Source: Christiangramia forsetii KT0803 (GTDB lineage: Bacteria > Bacteroidota > Bacteroidia > Flavobacteriales > Flavobacteriaceae). Taken from it: a stretch of DNA of 64,000 nt. Below the pieces are notes generated by a model that saw only the letters and a list, made by a program, of their open reading frames with translations, was not told the DNA's origin and did not search any database. Below are positions 1 through 9,304 of the stretch, in pieces; position 1 is the first letter of the stretch, and each line of letters starts with the position of its first letter. The translations under genes were made by a program, and so were the position numbers. The DNA is taken from assembly GCF_000060345.1 (NCBI RefSeq), contig NC_008571.1, forward strand, positions 62,001 to 126,000, read 5' to 3'.

Positions 1-694
1 ATTTTTCTAAAGAAAGCGAAATATCCATATCAGGTATTTCCTGGAATAGATTCATATTCCCATCTAACTTCACGTTCCCGCCCCCAAAAGAAACGCCGGT
101 TGCGTTGATAGGGGAGGGCAGTACACGTTGCCTTTCAATAACATTTCGTAAATTCTTTGCGGAAAGATTAAGCTCATTGATTTGAAGATCTATATTGGGT
201 TCTGCCATAAGGCCTACCAGCGCTATTTTTCCATTGTAAACTTCGAAATGGTTTATTTCCAATGGCACAATATCCTTTAAAGCATTCGTCCAGTCATCTA
301 CACTGGCAGCTTCCTCGTTTGATGTAGTTTTCTGGTCTTCCAACACATAGATGACCTCCGGACTATTCATAGTAATTTCAGCAACAATAGCTCCATTAAA
401 AAGAGCGTTCCATTCTACTGAAATATCGGTTTCCGGAAAATTCAGGAAAGGAATTTGGGTTTCTGCGTCTACCTTATTTAGGTACATGCCGTTAATTGTG
501 TAGGCACCACGATAAAGGGAAATATCTATATCATCTACCTGGCCATAATAGCCCGGGATATCTGCCAATACCTTATTGATGTAGCCTTTTGCCCAGATAG
601 GAAGATAAAGCCGCGCGCCAATGAGTAATAACAAGATAATAAGAGGGATTATGATCCTCTTTTTCTTTAAAATTGAACGTTTTTTCGAGTGCAT
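1..694 (-). CDS. AsmA/DUF748-like envelope protein, N-terminal part
   Basis: First 231 codons of a gene that runs off the left edge of the window. The start is the ATG at 694-692, followed by a basic stretch (MHSKKRSILKKKR) and one hydrophobic helix at about residues 14-27, which suggests an inner-membrane anchor with the rest in the periplasm. The soluble part includes ISLYRGAYTINGMYLNKV and a later TGVSFGGGNVKLDGN stretch, in the style of AsmA/DUF748 (YhdP/TamB-like) proteins implicated in envelope lipid homeostasis. Family assignment is by resemblance only; the C-terminal part is outside the window. It is read in the same direction as the beta-barrel gene upstream, 42 bases away. Confidence 0.6.
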   Translation of the reverse strand, partial: MHSKKRSILKKKRIIIPLIILLLLIGARLYLPIWAKGYINKVLADIPGYYGQVDDIDISLYRGAYTINGMYLNKVDAETQIPFLNFPETDISVEWNALFNGAIVAEITMNSPEVIYVLEDQKTTSNEEAASVDDWTNALKDIVPLEINHFEVYNGKIALVGLMAEPNIDLQINELNLSAKNLRNVIERQRVLPSPINATGVSFGGGNVKLDGNMNLFQEIPDMDISLSLEK

Positions 695-736
695 TTTAAA
701 AGTAATTATTGTTAATAACCCATAAAAACTAAAGGG

Positions 737-1744
737 CTATTTTTTATTTTTCTTACTGGCAAACGGATCTAAGGAAAAACCGATATTAAAATATCCCGTA
801 GCATTTTGATCATTTTGATAAATATAATCCCCGGTTGGCTCCCCTTTTTCAGTTAAGCGATTGCTTATAAAATTAGTAAGTCCGCCTTTTGCAGTAGCTA
901 TGATAAGATCTGAAATTTTATATTCATAGATAAGCCCTGAGTTGATTTGTAACTGGCTGTATTCAAAAACTTCCGCGTAATTGGGAGCATCTACATTCAC
1001 GTAAAAGCCATTTCCGCCAAAAGTACTCCCCAGGGAAAGCCTGCTGTTAGAATTAATATATCTTCTAAACAAAAGACGTTGAGGTAAAATAAAATCAAAT
1101 TCCCATGGAGAATTTTTAAAGTTATGCTTATAAGTAAAGGTTGGAAAAAACGGAATTTGGGTAGTGGGATCTATAAAAGCAATAGCCCCAAGGGTGATGG
1201 TGGTTCTCTCAGTTCTTTTCATGATTAAAGAAGCACCTACGAGCCCTTTAAGACGTTCAAATCCCTGGTCATTTCCATCAACTATTACACTGGCATTATA
1301 GATTACGGGTTTGCCGAATAGCTGCGAAAAGTAAGTTCCGCTAACCGCACCCGAAAAATTATGAAAACCAACAATTCCAGGTTGTTCAAAAATGATCGCT
1401 TCTGAAGTATTTTCTAAATCCTGAAACTCAAACTCATTAAAAGTATAATTAGCTGAAGCGGTAAGCACCAATTTTTTGGTATAATAGAACGGAAGGTTTA
1501 TAGATGCATCAAAAGTTTTCTGATTTTTAATTTCTCCCTCCTGAAAATCTTCATCAAATAATTCAGAATCAAAATCCCTGGAAAAGCTTTGTCCGTATTC
1601 AAAATTGAAAAGTCGGGTTCTGGGAAATTCGGCTTTTATCTGTTTGGAAGCTTCCTGTATAGGTCCGGAATCTTGTTCCTGTGAAAATAGTATCTGTGAA
1701 AGAGGCAGGATACACATTAAAAATAAGTACTTTGATTTAGTCAT
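737..1744 (-). CDS. Predicted outer-membrane beta-barrel protein (335 aa)
   Basis: A signal peptide (MTKSKYLFLMCILPLSQILFSQ) is followed by many alternating hydrophobic/polar strands rich in aromatic residues (for example KLVLTASANYTFNEFEF and GYFNIGFSLDPFA), the usual appearance of an outer-membrane barrel. A DUF or transporter family cannot be named from the sequence. The protein ends in a short lysine-rich tail (ASKKNKK). It lies upstream of the AsmA-like gene in the same direction and may be co-transcribed with it. No catalytic motif is visible. Confidence 0.65.
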   Translation of the reverse strand: MTKSKYLFLMCILPLSQILFSQEQDSGPIQEASKQIKAEFPRTRLFNFEYGQSFSRDFDSELFDEDFQEGEIKNQKTFDASINLPFYYTKKLVLTASANYTFNEFEFQDLENTSEAIIFEQPGIVGFHNFSGAVSGTYFSQLFGKPVIYNASVIVDGNDQGFERLKGLVGASLIMKRTERTTITLGAIAFIDPTTQIPFFPTFTYKHNFKNSPWEFDFILPQRLLFRRYINSNSRLSLGSTFGGNGFYVNVDAPNYAEVFEYSQLQINSGLIYEYKISDLIIATAKGGLTNFISNRLTEKGEPTGDYIYQNDQNATGYFNIGFSLDPFASKKNKK

Positions 1745-1828
1745 TTTTTTGATTGAGGGTTGAAAAATTAATTGAGAACTTGGTCTTTAAAAATCTGCGT
1801 ATCCGTTTTTTGTCCTATAGTTGTTTCA

Positions 1829-1919
1829 TCACCCTGTCCCGATAGCTATCGGGACAGGGTCTCAAGTAACTGTTTGGATTACCAGTGTTCTGAGATTCTG
1901 AAACGAATTCAGAATGGCG
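1829..1919. repeat. Composite intergenic repeat (type C), copy 1
   Basis: A roughly 90-bp intergenic unit with a hairpin at each end. One end is a perfect 30-bp palindrome (1831-1860, ACCCTGTCCCGATAG arm). The other is the imperfect inverted repeat GAGATTCTGAAACGAATTCAGAAT. The same two-hairpin plan is seen at 43676-43759 and 47441-47524 in the opposite orientation. A 69-codon plus-strand ORF across this stretch is judged spurious. Confidence 0.7.
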
Positions 1920-2021
1920 TTCTTTATCAATTTAGGTTCCTTTACGGATATATATTAAAAATTAAAAAAGTCGAATATTAGAAAAATGAGTGCTAATAGA
2001 AATGCTAACATACAATAGAGT

Positions 2022-2150
2022 TTATAGGCGTTTATTAGATTCAAAATAGGCCTGTAATTTTATCCCTAGATAAATAAGGAATAAAATCAATACAAGCCCC
2101 AGGGTTATGAGAGATGCATATACAATCGGGTCATTATCTATTATCAGCAT
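2022..2150 (-). CDS. Small single-helix membrane protein (42 aa) overlapping the mscS end
   Basis: A 43-codon reading frame starts at the ATG at 2150-2148 inside the last codons of the MscS gene, overlapping it by 17 bp in another frame. The product begins MLIIDNDPIVYASLITLG, has one strong transmembrane helix (about residues 10-30) and ends in a short polar tail (QAYFESNKRL). The overlap would allow translational coupling. There is no Shine-Dalgarno site, which is normal in this phylum. No family is recognised; a chance ORF remains possible. Confidence 0.4.
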   Translation of the reverse strand: MLIIDNDPIVYASLITLGLVLILFLIYLGIKLQAYFESNKRL

Positions 2151-3246
2151 CGGTAAATTGTTTTAATTGATCTTTCTTAAAAACGAGGGTGCGGTGTGGG
2201 AACGGAATTTCTATTCCTTCCGCATCAAAACGTTTTTTGATACTTTCATATAATTCGCATTTCATCACAAAAGCCGCGGCATAGTCCCAGGCCCAGGCCC
2301 AGGCTCTGATGGTTACCGAAGAATCACCGAGATTGGTAACCCGAACGATCACTAGCGGTACTCCGTTTCGGAGATCCTGATTTGAACGATTATCAAAAAG
2401 ATTGGGATGAGCCTCACAGTCTTCTTTCATGATCTTTTTGGCCAGGTCTATATCGCTGTCGTAAGAAATTCCAATTTCAATCCACTGGCAGATCTTTTTC
2501 TCTTCCAGATCATAATTGGTCACTTTTTCTTTGTTGATGATCGCGTTTGGGATTACAATCATTTTATTCTGATAGTTCCTTATGATGGTATGCCGAAGGG
2601 TGATATCGGTTACGGTGCCTACGAGGGTGTCGGTAATTTTAATTACATCACCTACCCGAAAAGGCTTAAATGAAATAATAAAAACGCCGCCTACTAGATT
2701 GGCTAAGGCTTCCTGGGAGGCCACTCCAATGACTACCGCCAGAATGCCAGCTCCTCCAATAGCAGTTTGTGCAATTCCTCTTAATGCGGGAAAAGCCAGT
2801 GCGGCAAGGATAATTCCGAAGAAATAGACCGCAAATACACTTAAGTAACGTAAAAACTTATAGCTGGTGGGATCACCACCAGAGGCAGTAGTTCTTTTAA
2901 TTGCCCGTGAGAACAAGGTTTCAACGATGCTTGCCCCAATAATGGTAAAAACCAGTACAAATCCCAGGTAAAGGATAAGTTCAAAATTTTTGGTAGCCAC
3001 ATCATATTTATCTTCAGAAATAAAAATAAAGCTTAACGCAGCAACCCCTAATATAATCCATAGGGTGTTAAGTACCCGTTTTATAAGATTAATAGTGGTA
3101 GGCTCTTCATTGGGATATTTTACTTTTGCTTTTTTTACAAGCCACCCATTTAATAATCTGGTAATAAGTAAAAGAATCAAAACGATGCCTATGACAACAA
3201 ATGCATAAATAATTGCTGCTCGATAAGTATTCCAGAATTCAGTCAT
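2134..3246 (-). CDS. Mechanosensitive ion channel, MscS family
   Basis: Inner-membrane tension-gated channel that releases small solutes on hypo-osmotic shock. Hydrophobic helices occupy roughly residues 10-30, 58-78, 88-108 and 130-150, followed by the pore-lining helix with its Gly/Ala-rich pattern (GIAQTAIGGAGILAVVIGVA). The cytoplasmic MscS beta domain follows (FKPFRVGDVIKITDTLVGTV) with the alpha/beta C-terminal domain after it. At 370 aa it is slightly longer than E. coli MscS because of extra N-terminal helices. It lies 11 bp downstream of a 73-aa hypothetical gene and overlaps a 42-aa membrane ORF at its 3' end. Confidence 0.9.
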   Translation of the reverse strand: MTEFWNTYRAAIIYAFVVIGIVLILLLITRLLNGWLVKKAKVKYPNEEPTTINLIKRVLNTLWIILGVAALSFIFISEDKYDVATKNFELILYLGFVLVFTIIGASIVETLFSRAIKRTTASGGDPTSYKFLRYLSVFAVYFFGIILAALAFPALRGIAQTAIGGAGILAVVIGVASQEALANLVGGVFIISFKPFRVGDVIKITDTLVGTVTDITLRHTIIRNYQNKMIVIPNAIINKEKVTNYDLEEKKICQWIEIGISYDSDIDLAKKIMKEDCEAHPNLFDNRSNQDLRNGVPLVIVRVTNLGDSSVTIRAWAWAWDYAAAFVMKCELYESIKKRFDAEGIEIPFPHRTLVFKKDQLKQFTDADNR

Positions 3247-3257
3247 AATAAAATTTC

Positions 3258-3479
3258 TTAATTAATATTGAATTGATAAGATGGAGTAGAAACAGAACTA
3301 TCCAGACATGTTAAAAATTGATTCTTGAGAGAAGGATGAATTTTAAAAACCACTTGTAAGTGTGATTTTGAAGTTAGCGCATCAATAAAGAGTAAAAGTC
3401 TTTCAAGATCTAATACAGAATAGGTTTCTGCAATCCGTACTTCCAGGGTTTGATCTTTACTTGGATCATAATAAAGCAT
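3258..3479 (-). CDS. Hypothetical protein (73 aa)
   Basis: A short soluble protein immediately upstream of the MscS gene (11-bp gap), so probably in the same transcript. No signal peptide, membrane helix or recognised motif; the composition is ordinary, with a likely helix (VLDLERLLLFIDAL). It contains one Cys (FLTCLDSS). The coding assignment rests on its position and tight spacing; function unknown. Confidence 0.5.
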   Translation of the reverse strand: MLYYDPSKDQTLEVRIAETYSVLDLERLLLFIDALTSKSHLQVVFKIHPSLKNQFLTCLDSSVSTPSYQFNIN

Positions 3480-3645
3480 ATCAATTAATTTTAAATGTTC
3501 TCAAACCTTTCAGGAAAAACTATCAATGTTCAACCAAAAAACCTGAAAGGCCTGGAACAAGTTATTTATATACTAACTGTACAGAAGATTTTAAATTTCC
3601 TTTTCTCTTCTGAATTTAAATTTTCTTTATGCCTCATCGCAGCAT

Positions 3646-6600
3646 TTAATGGGTGGTATGAATTTCTAATTGTGAAATTTCCCTGGCTCGATCTTTAGCC
3701 GTTTTTCGTTTAATTTCACCTTTCCAGATATCAATTACCACATACATTACAGGAACGATAATTACTGTGAAAATCAGGGAACTTGTTAAACCACCAATCA
3801 ATACCATAGCAAGACCGTTTTTCCATTCTGCTCCTGCGCCAGAGGCGAAGGCGATAGGAATCATAGCGATTACCATCGCGAGTGTGGTCATTAAAATCGG
3901 GCGTAACCTCGAAAGACCTGCATTTACTATGGCTTCAACGCTTTCCATTCCTTCAGTTTTGAACTGATTTGCAGCATCTACAATTAATATTGCATTCTTA
4001 ATTACCAGTCCTACCAGCATGATCAAACCTAAAAATGTAAATACACCTAAGCTTTCCTGAAATAAGGCAAGGATTAAAAATGCACCAATCATCGCCGTTG
4101 GAACTGAAAACATTACTACTAGCGGATAGGCATAACTTTCGTATAATGCTACCATGATCAAATAAACAAGCACGATAGACATTAATAAGGCCAATCCTAA
4201 ACTGGCAAATGCCTCGGTCTGGCTTTCCAGGTCACCACCCATTTCAAACTCTACACCTTCCGGCATTTCCATTTCTTCTATGGTTGTTTGAACTTCGGTA
4301 GAGACTGTTCCTACCGGTCGCCCTACTACTTGTGCCCCTATGCTTACACTACTACGCTTATTATCACGCTCTAATCTTGAAGGACCTGTAGATTGCTCAA
4401 TATCTGCGAATTGCTGAAGTTCTATTAGTTGCCCGCTACTGTTTAAAAATGTGACTTTTCTAATATCTTCTATATTCTGGCGATCAAACTGATCGAGTTT
4501 TATATTGATATCATATTCATTTTCACCATCACGGAATTTGTATTGGGTATTTCCTGCAAAAGCATTCTGCATGGTGTTCCCTACAGTATTCATAGTAAGG
4601 TCCAACGCAGCCATCTGGTCGCGATTTACTTCTATGGCGACCTCTGGATTTCCACCTTCTACTGAAAGTTCTACCTCGCGCGTACTGTTCACGCTTTCTA
4701 TGGTTCTTTTTACCTCGTCGGCAGTTTCCATTAAGATATCTATATCATTTCCGGTGAGTACCACTTGTATGGGTCCGGCAGTACTACCACCCACCATTCC
4801 TACGGCAGCAGTTTTAAATTTTACACCGGGAATATTCTTGGTTAGTTTTATTTTTATATCTCTTGCAAATTGTTCCGAAGTAATAGTACGTTCATCTGGA
4901 CTTATCATCTTGGCATTTATCTGTGCCAGGTTAGAGGAGTTTCCTCCACCTCCGGTTCCAGTTCCCACGGTGGAAAATACAGAGGAAACTACGTTATCTT
5001 GTAGTAGAATATCTTCTACCGCCAAAGCTGCAAGGTTAGTCTCTTCTATGGTGCTTTCCTTTGGAAGTTCTAACTCCACGATAAATTCACCATTATCACC
5101 ATTCTTAACAAATTCACTTCCTATAAAACCAAAAACAAGCAATAGGAGGGAAGCAACCACTAAGCCTAATAAAGAGAAGGCCGTTACACGCTTTCTTGTA
5201 AGCGTCCATTGCAGTGCTTTCTTATAAAAATTATTTACTCCTTGCAGAAAATTTTCAAAAGCGATCAATGGCCTGTGTAATAATTTTTCTTTTCTAAGAG
5301 TAATAACTTCAGAAAAACGAGATGATAATAAAGGGGTTAGGGTAAAAGAAACCACCAGGGATATACCTGTTGCAAAAGCTACCACCACCGCAAACTGTTT
5401 CAGTAAATCTGCAATTAATCCGGTTACGAAGGTGATGGGTAGAAATACTGCAATTAATACTAATGTAATTGACATTACAGAAAGTCCAATTTTCTTCCAG
5501 CTCTCCATGGCAGCTTCCATACGGGATTTGCCTTTTTCCATTTCGGCGTGAATCTGTTCTAAGACTACAATACTATCATCCACCAGAATACCCACCACCA
5601 GGGATAGTCCTAATAGCGTCATTAAGTTAAGGGTATAACCCAATTGGCCCATCGCAATAAATGTGGCTACAATAGAAACCGGAATTGAAACCATTACGAT
5701 AATAGAATCTTTCCAGCTTCTTAAAAAGAAAAGCATGATAATGGCTACTAATCCAACTGCAAGCAAAAGGTCAAATATCACCGCATCGGCAGCTTCCAGC
5801 GTAAAAACTGAGCTGTCCTGGGCTACGGCGATTTGCAGATTTTTGTCTGTATAATCGGCTTCGATGATGGCGATTTCAGCTTTTATATCTTCTGCAACCT
5901 GCACGGTGTTTCCATCACTTTGTTTAGAAATGGTCAACCCAATAGAGCTAATACCGTCAATACGGGAAATAGTTGCTACTTCTTTGGTAGTATCATAGAC
6001 TTCAGCAATATCTTCTATTCGCACACTGGATCCGTCTCCGGTAGTGATCTCTAGCCCCTTAATGTCTTCAACATCTTTAAATTTACCGGAAAGTCTAACG
6101 GTTACCTGCTGCTTATCGTCTTTTATGTTCCCTGTTGGGAAATCAAGGTTCGCTGCACTAATGGCCTGGGTTACCTGTAGAATACTTAATCCATATCCCT
6201 TCAGTTTATCACGATCTACATTTACACGTATTTCACGCTCGTTTCCACCAATCACCTGTACCCGGGCTACACCTTCAATACGTGATAACTTTTCTTTGAT
6301 ATCATTTTCAACCAGGTCATTAAATTCATTCGCATCCATTTGGGAAGAAACACCCAAACGCATAATGGGCAGATCATCAAATGAAAATTGATCTACACTA
6401 GGTTGATCTACCTGATCTGGCAGCTGCCCCACAATATTATTTACTTTTCTTTGTGCATCCTGCAAAGCCTGGTCAACATCGGCATTATAGGTGAGTTCCA
6501 CATTCACAATAGAGATTCCCTCCTGAGAAGTTGAGGTAATGCTTTTTACCCCTTCCAGCGCACTTACCGCATCTTCGATATTTGTGGTGACTGAATTTTC

Positions 6601-6777
6601 CACTTCGCTGGGCGATGCACCGGGATAAATGGTGCTAATCGATATTTGTGGCGAGGTGATTTTAGGCAGTAGTTCATAGCCGAGACCTACGTAGCTAACA
6701 ATACCTAAAAGTGCAACAATAGTAAAGATAACTACAGCGAGGGTAGGCCTTTTTACGGATAGTTCTGTTATAGTCAT
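3646..6777 (-). CDS. RND multidrug efflux permease (AcrB/MexB-type, HAE1)
   Basis: Inner-membrane proton-driven pump of a tripartite efflux system. At 1043 aa it has the standard length and the duplicated arrangement of helix 1 (TLAVVIFTIVALLGIVSYVG), a large porter/docking loop, helices 2-6, a second loop and helices 8-12. The proton-relay pair is visible in TM4 (SLVVGILVDDSIVVLEQI). The SPQISISTIYPGASPSEVE stretch after TM1 is typical. It begins one base after the adaptor gene stops (TAA G ATG), so translation is probably coupled. It is the last gene of the regulator-TolC-adaptor-pump operon. The substrate cannot be read from the sequence; the TM4 Asp-Asp pair and overall length fit hydrophobe/amphiphile pumps rather than heavy-metal pumps. 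Confidence 0.95.
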   Translation of the reverse strand: MTITELSVKRPTLAVVIFTIVALLGIVSYVGLGYELLPKITSPQISISTIYPGASPSEVENSVTTNIEDAVSALEGVKSITSTSQEGISIVNVELTYNADVDQALQDAQRKVNNIVGQLPDQVDQPSVDQFSFDDLPIMRLGVSSQMDANEFNDLVENDIKEKLSRIEGVARVQVIGGNEREIRVNVDRDKLKGYGLSILQVTQAISAANLDFPTGNIKDDKQQVTVRLSGKFKDVEDIKGLEITTGDGSSVRIEDIAEVYDTTKEVATISRIDGISSIGLTISKQSDGNTVQVAEDIKAEIAIIEADYTDKNLQIAVAQDSSVFTLEAADAVIFDLLLAVGLVAIIMLFFLRSWKDSIIVMVSIPVSIVATFIAMGQLGYTLNLMTLLGLSLVVGILVDDSIVVLEQIHAEMEKGKSRMEAAMESWKKIGLSVMSITLVLIAVFLPITFVTGLIADLLKQFAVVVAFATGISLVVSFTLTPLLSSRFSEVITLRKEKLLHRPLIAFENFLQGVNNFYKKALQWTLTRKRVTAFSLLGLVVASLLLLVFGFIGSEFVKNGDNGEFIVELELPKESTIEETNLAALAVEDILLQDNVVSSVFSTVGTGTGGGGNSSNLAQINAKMISPDERTITSEQFARDIKIKLTKNIPGVKFKTAAVGMVGGSTAGPIQVVLTGNDIDILMETADEVKRTIESVNSTREVELSVEGGNPEVAIEVNRDQMAALDLTMNTVGNTMQNAFAGNTQYKFRDGENEYDINIKLDQFDRQNIEDIRKVTFLNSSGQLIELQQFADIEQSTGPSRLERDNKRSSVSIGAQVVGRPVGTVSTEVQTTIEEMEMPEGVEFEMGGDLESQTEAFASLGLALLMSIVLVYLIMVALYESYAYPLVVMFSVPTAMIGAFLILALFQESLGVFTFLGLIMLVGLVIKNAILIVDAANQFKTEGMESVEAIVNAGLSRLRPILMTTLAMVIAMIPIAFASGAGAEWKNGLAMVLIGGLTSSLIFTVIIVPVMYVVIDIWKGEIKRKTAKDRAREISQLEIHTTH

Positions 6778-6778
6778 C

Positions 6779-7846
6779 TTACTTGTTGTTGGTGATTTTT
6801 ACTTTGGTTCCTTCGGTTAGGTTAATGATGCCTTTGGTTACGATTTGTTGCCCATTTTGCAATCCTTCAAGAACGATCACATCGCCATCAATGACGTTTC
6901 CAGTTTTAATTTTCTGAAGTGTTACCGTGCTATCTTTAACAACATACACTTGCGGATTTTGAAGACTTCCCACAATAGATCCTCTTGGGATCACCATTGC
7001 ATTTTGCTCGTTGGTCTTTAAGGCGTCAAAATTAACTTCAGCAAAAAGTCCTGCACGTAACTGGTTGTCTTTAGTATTCTCTACTTCAATAATAATTTGA
7101 AATTTTCGGGAAGCATCTGCCTTTACACTTATAGTAGTCACTTTTCCTTTAAAAGTTTCCAATGGATACACATCCGTTTTAATAGATACTTCCTGACCTT
7201 CTTTAATTTTTGAAAGGTTGTCTTCGGCAATATTCACTTTTATTTTAAGTCTATCTACCTGTACAATTTCAGCAATTTCATTACCGGGCATTACAAAGCT
7301 GGTTTCTTCAACCATCAGGCTGTTTACAACCCCGTCTATAGGTGATTTCACTTCGGTAAAACTCAGTTGTTGATTGATTTGAGCGATATTGGCGCGGGCA
7401 TTTTCTTTTTGAATACGAATATCTTCCAAAGCGCTTTGGGATACTGCTCCTACTTTTAGAAGACGTTCGTAACGTTCTACATCTTTCTGCGCTTTTGAGT
7501 AAGCCGAATTTGCACTGGCTAATTGAGAACTTAGAGAGACGGCATCAATTTTAGCAATGGTCTGGCCTTTTTTAATTTTATCTCCCTCTTCAAAACGCAG
7601 GTATTCTATACTTCCCTGTGATTCTGCGACCAATACTACTTCTTCCCATCCTTTAAATTCCCCAGTTGCAGTTAAACCGTTGGAAATAGTTTTTCCTCCT
7701 ACTGTGGCTGTTTGAACCGGGATCGCAAATTCTTCTGGAACTGCAGATGCCGTTTCATTCATTTCTTTTTTATTACTGAAAAGCGTATAACCAATAATCC
7801 CTACTAAGGCGATAACTACGATGATTATGATATTTTTTGTTTTCAT
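6779..7846 (-). CDS. Efflux RND periplasmic adaptor subunit (MFP)
   Basis: Membrane fusion protein linking the RND pump to the TolC channel. A single N-terminal hydrophobic segment (NIIIIVVIALVGIIGYTLF) anchors it. It has the lipoyl/biotinyl-like half motifs (AESQGSIEYLRFEEGDKIKKGQ and later EVKSPIDGVVNSLMVEE) on both sides of a coiled-coil hairpin (about residues 105-160), then beta-barrel and membrane-proximal domains. At 355 aa it is of usual size. It lies between tolC (26-bp gap) and the pump (1-bp gap). Confidence 0.93.
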   Translation of the reverse strand: MKTKNIIIIVVIALVGIIGYTLFSNKKEMNETASAVPEEFAIPVQTATVGGKTISNGLTATGEFKGWEEVVLVAESQGSIEYLRFEEGDKIKKGQTIAKIDAVSLSSQLASANSAYSKAQKDVERYERLLKVGAVSQSALEDIRIQKENARANIAQINQQLSFTEVKSPIDGVVNSLMVEETSFVMPGNEIAEIVQVDRLKIKVNIAEDNLSKIKEGQEVSIKTDVYPLETFKGKVTTISVKADASRKFQIIIEVENTKDNQLRAGLFAEVNFDALKTNEQNAMVIPRGSIVGSLQNPQVYVVKDSTVTLQKIKTGNVIDGDVIVLEGLQNGQQIVTKGIINLTEGTKVKITNNK

Positions 7847-7872
7847 TATATAACTTTTTATGGAAAAAGGTT

Positions 7873-9240
7873 TTAGTTAGTTTGTTCTGGATTGGAAATT
7901 AATTGCGAAAGCTTTCCACTGGATTTTAATAAAGTAACTTCGGCTACCTTCGACTGTAGAAGGGCATTTAAGTAGTTGGATTGTGCTTGTCTCAAAGCAA
8001 ATTCTGAATCCAGCAATTCAGTTAAGTTCGCCACGCCTTCATTATAAGAAGTTTTAATACCGTCATAATTCTCTTGGGCCAGTTCCATATTTCGCTGCTG
8101 ACTCTCAATTTGTGAATTACTCAATAATAATTGTTCGCGGGCATCGCCATATTCTTTTTCTATATTTAATTGTAATGTTTCGCGGTCAAGTTCCAATTGT
8201 TCTGTAGCCAGTTCTTTTTGCTTTAAACGATTGCGTCGCTGGAAGCCGTCAAAAATTGGAATACTGGCTGAAATTCCCCAGGTACCGCTCCATTGTCCCT
8301 GATAAAGTGCCGGATCAAAATCCAGAAATTCATTGGCCTGGCCCAAATAATTATATCCAAAACTGGCGTTTAGCGTCGGTAGATATTCGGCCTTTATTAA
8401 TTTCTGATCAATGATTGAAAGTTCAATAGATTTATCTAATTGTTGATATTCCAGATTGGCATCTAAGAATAATTCAGTTCCTAAAGGGTAAGGTTCCCTG
8501 TCTTCCAATTTTTCTTCCAGAACAACTTCTTTACTCATTGGTATATTAAGTAAAACCTTGAAAAGTCTCAGTTGCTGGTTTTTTCCGAATATAGCATCTT
8601 CTATCTGTGTTTTTAGATTAGAGCGATTTACTAGAAGTTGGTTGAGATCTAATTTTCTAATAATTCCTTCCTCGTATTTTGCTTCAGATAATTCTATAAG
8701 ATTATCTGTGCGGTCGAAGTTTTGTTTTAACAGTTCTACTTCTTTTTGAAAAACCTGAATCTGGATATAGGTTTGGATGACATTTACAATGAGATCTTGT
8801 GTAGTTACCAGCGTTTGCAAATCTCGTAGTTCTGCCAGGGCAGAGGTGCTTTTAATAGAGTTGAATAATTTGAAATTAAGCAATTGTTGCTGGGCATTTA
8901 TGCCGCCAGTATATTGATATCTATTTCCAAAAGCTACACCAATGGTAGTCCCCGGCTCGCCACCAAAAATTTCGGCAGGTAGTCGTTGCTCCTGTAGAGA
9001 AAAATTATCGGTAAAGCCGGCACTTCCATTTATTTGGGGTAAAGCTTGCCCTTTTACTTCAGCAATTTGAGCCTGAATAATTTCCTGATCTATCCGTGCA
9101 GCCTCAAGGTTATTATTATTTTCAATAGCAAAATTGATAGTCTCCTCAATAGTATTGAAAGTGATGGATTCTTGTGCCGCAACCATGTAAGTGGCGAATA
9201 ACATGGAAAGTGTATAAATCCATTTTAAGTTTAATTTCAT
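7873..9240 (-). CDS. TolC-family outer-membrane efflux protein
   Basis: Outer-membrane channel of the tripartite efflux system. Signal peptide (LKWIYTLSMLFATYMVAAQ), then the duplicated TolC repeat of long helices and beta strands, with typical Leu/Asn/Gln-rich helices (LNQLLVNRSNLKTQIEDAI, ELAQENYDGIKTSYNEG). The 455-aa length fits the family. It follows the regulator gene after a 64-bp gap that contains a second copy of the GTTC-N10-GAAC inverted repeat, so it may have an additional point of control. Confidence 0.93.
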   Translation of the reverse strand: MKLNLKWIYTLSMLFATYMVAAQESITFNTIEETINFAIENNNNLEAARIDQEIIQAQIAEVKGQALPQINGSAGFTDNFSLQEQRLPAEIFGGEPGTTIGVAFGNRYQYTGGINAQQQLLNFKLFNSIKSTSALAELRDLQTLVTTQDLIVNVIQTYIQIQVFQKEVELLKQNFDRTDNLIELSEAKYEEGIIRKLDLNQLLVNRSNLKTQIEDAIFGKNQQLRLFKVLLNIPMSKEVVLEEKLEDREPYPLGTELFLDANLEYQQLDKSIELSIIDQKLIKAEYLPTLNASFGYNYLGQANEFLDFDPALYQGQWSGTWGISASIPIFDGFQRRNRLKQKELATEQLELDRETLQLNIEKEYGDAREQLLLSNSQIESQQRNMELAQENYDGIKTSYNEGVANLTELLDSEFALRQAQSNYLNALLQSKVAEVTLLKSSGKLSQLISNPEQTN

Positions 9241-9264
9241 TTCTCCTAGTTAAAATATTAATAG

Positions 9265-9288
9265 TTAGTTCAGAATAAAAAGAACCAA
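9265..9288. promoter_or_regulatory. Candidate operator 2 (between regulator and tolC)
   Basis: Inverted repeat TTAGTTC, 10 nt, GAACCAA. Half-site sequence and GTTC-N10-GAAC spacing match the inverted repeat upstream of the regulator at 9803-9830. Inferred binding site for the MarR/GbsR-type regulator encoded next to it. Confidence 0.5.
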
Positions 9289-9304
9289 TTTGATTAAAAA
9301 AAAG

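Noticed and set aside
1772-1981. 69-aa plus-strand ORF
   Set aside because: Covers an intergenic repeat with a perfect palindrome; Cys-rich odd composition, no promoter.
3495-3698. 67-aa plus-strand ORF
   Set aside because: Lies in a gap and extends antisense into the RND gene end; no motif or promoter.
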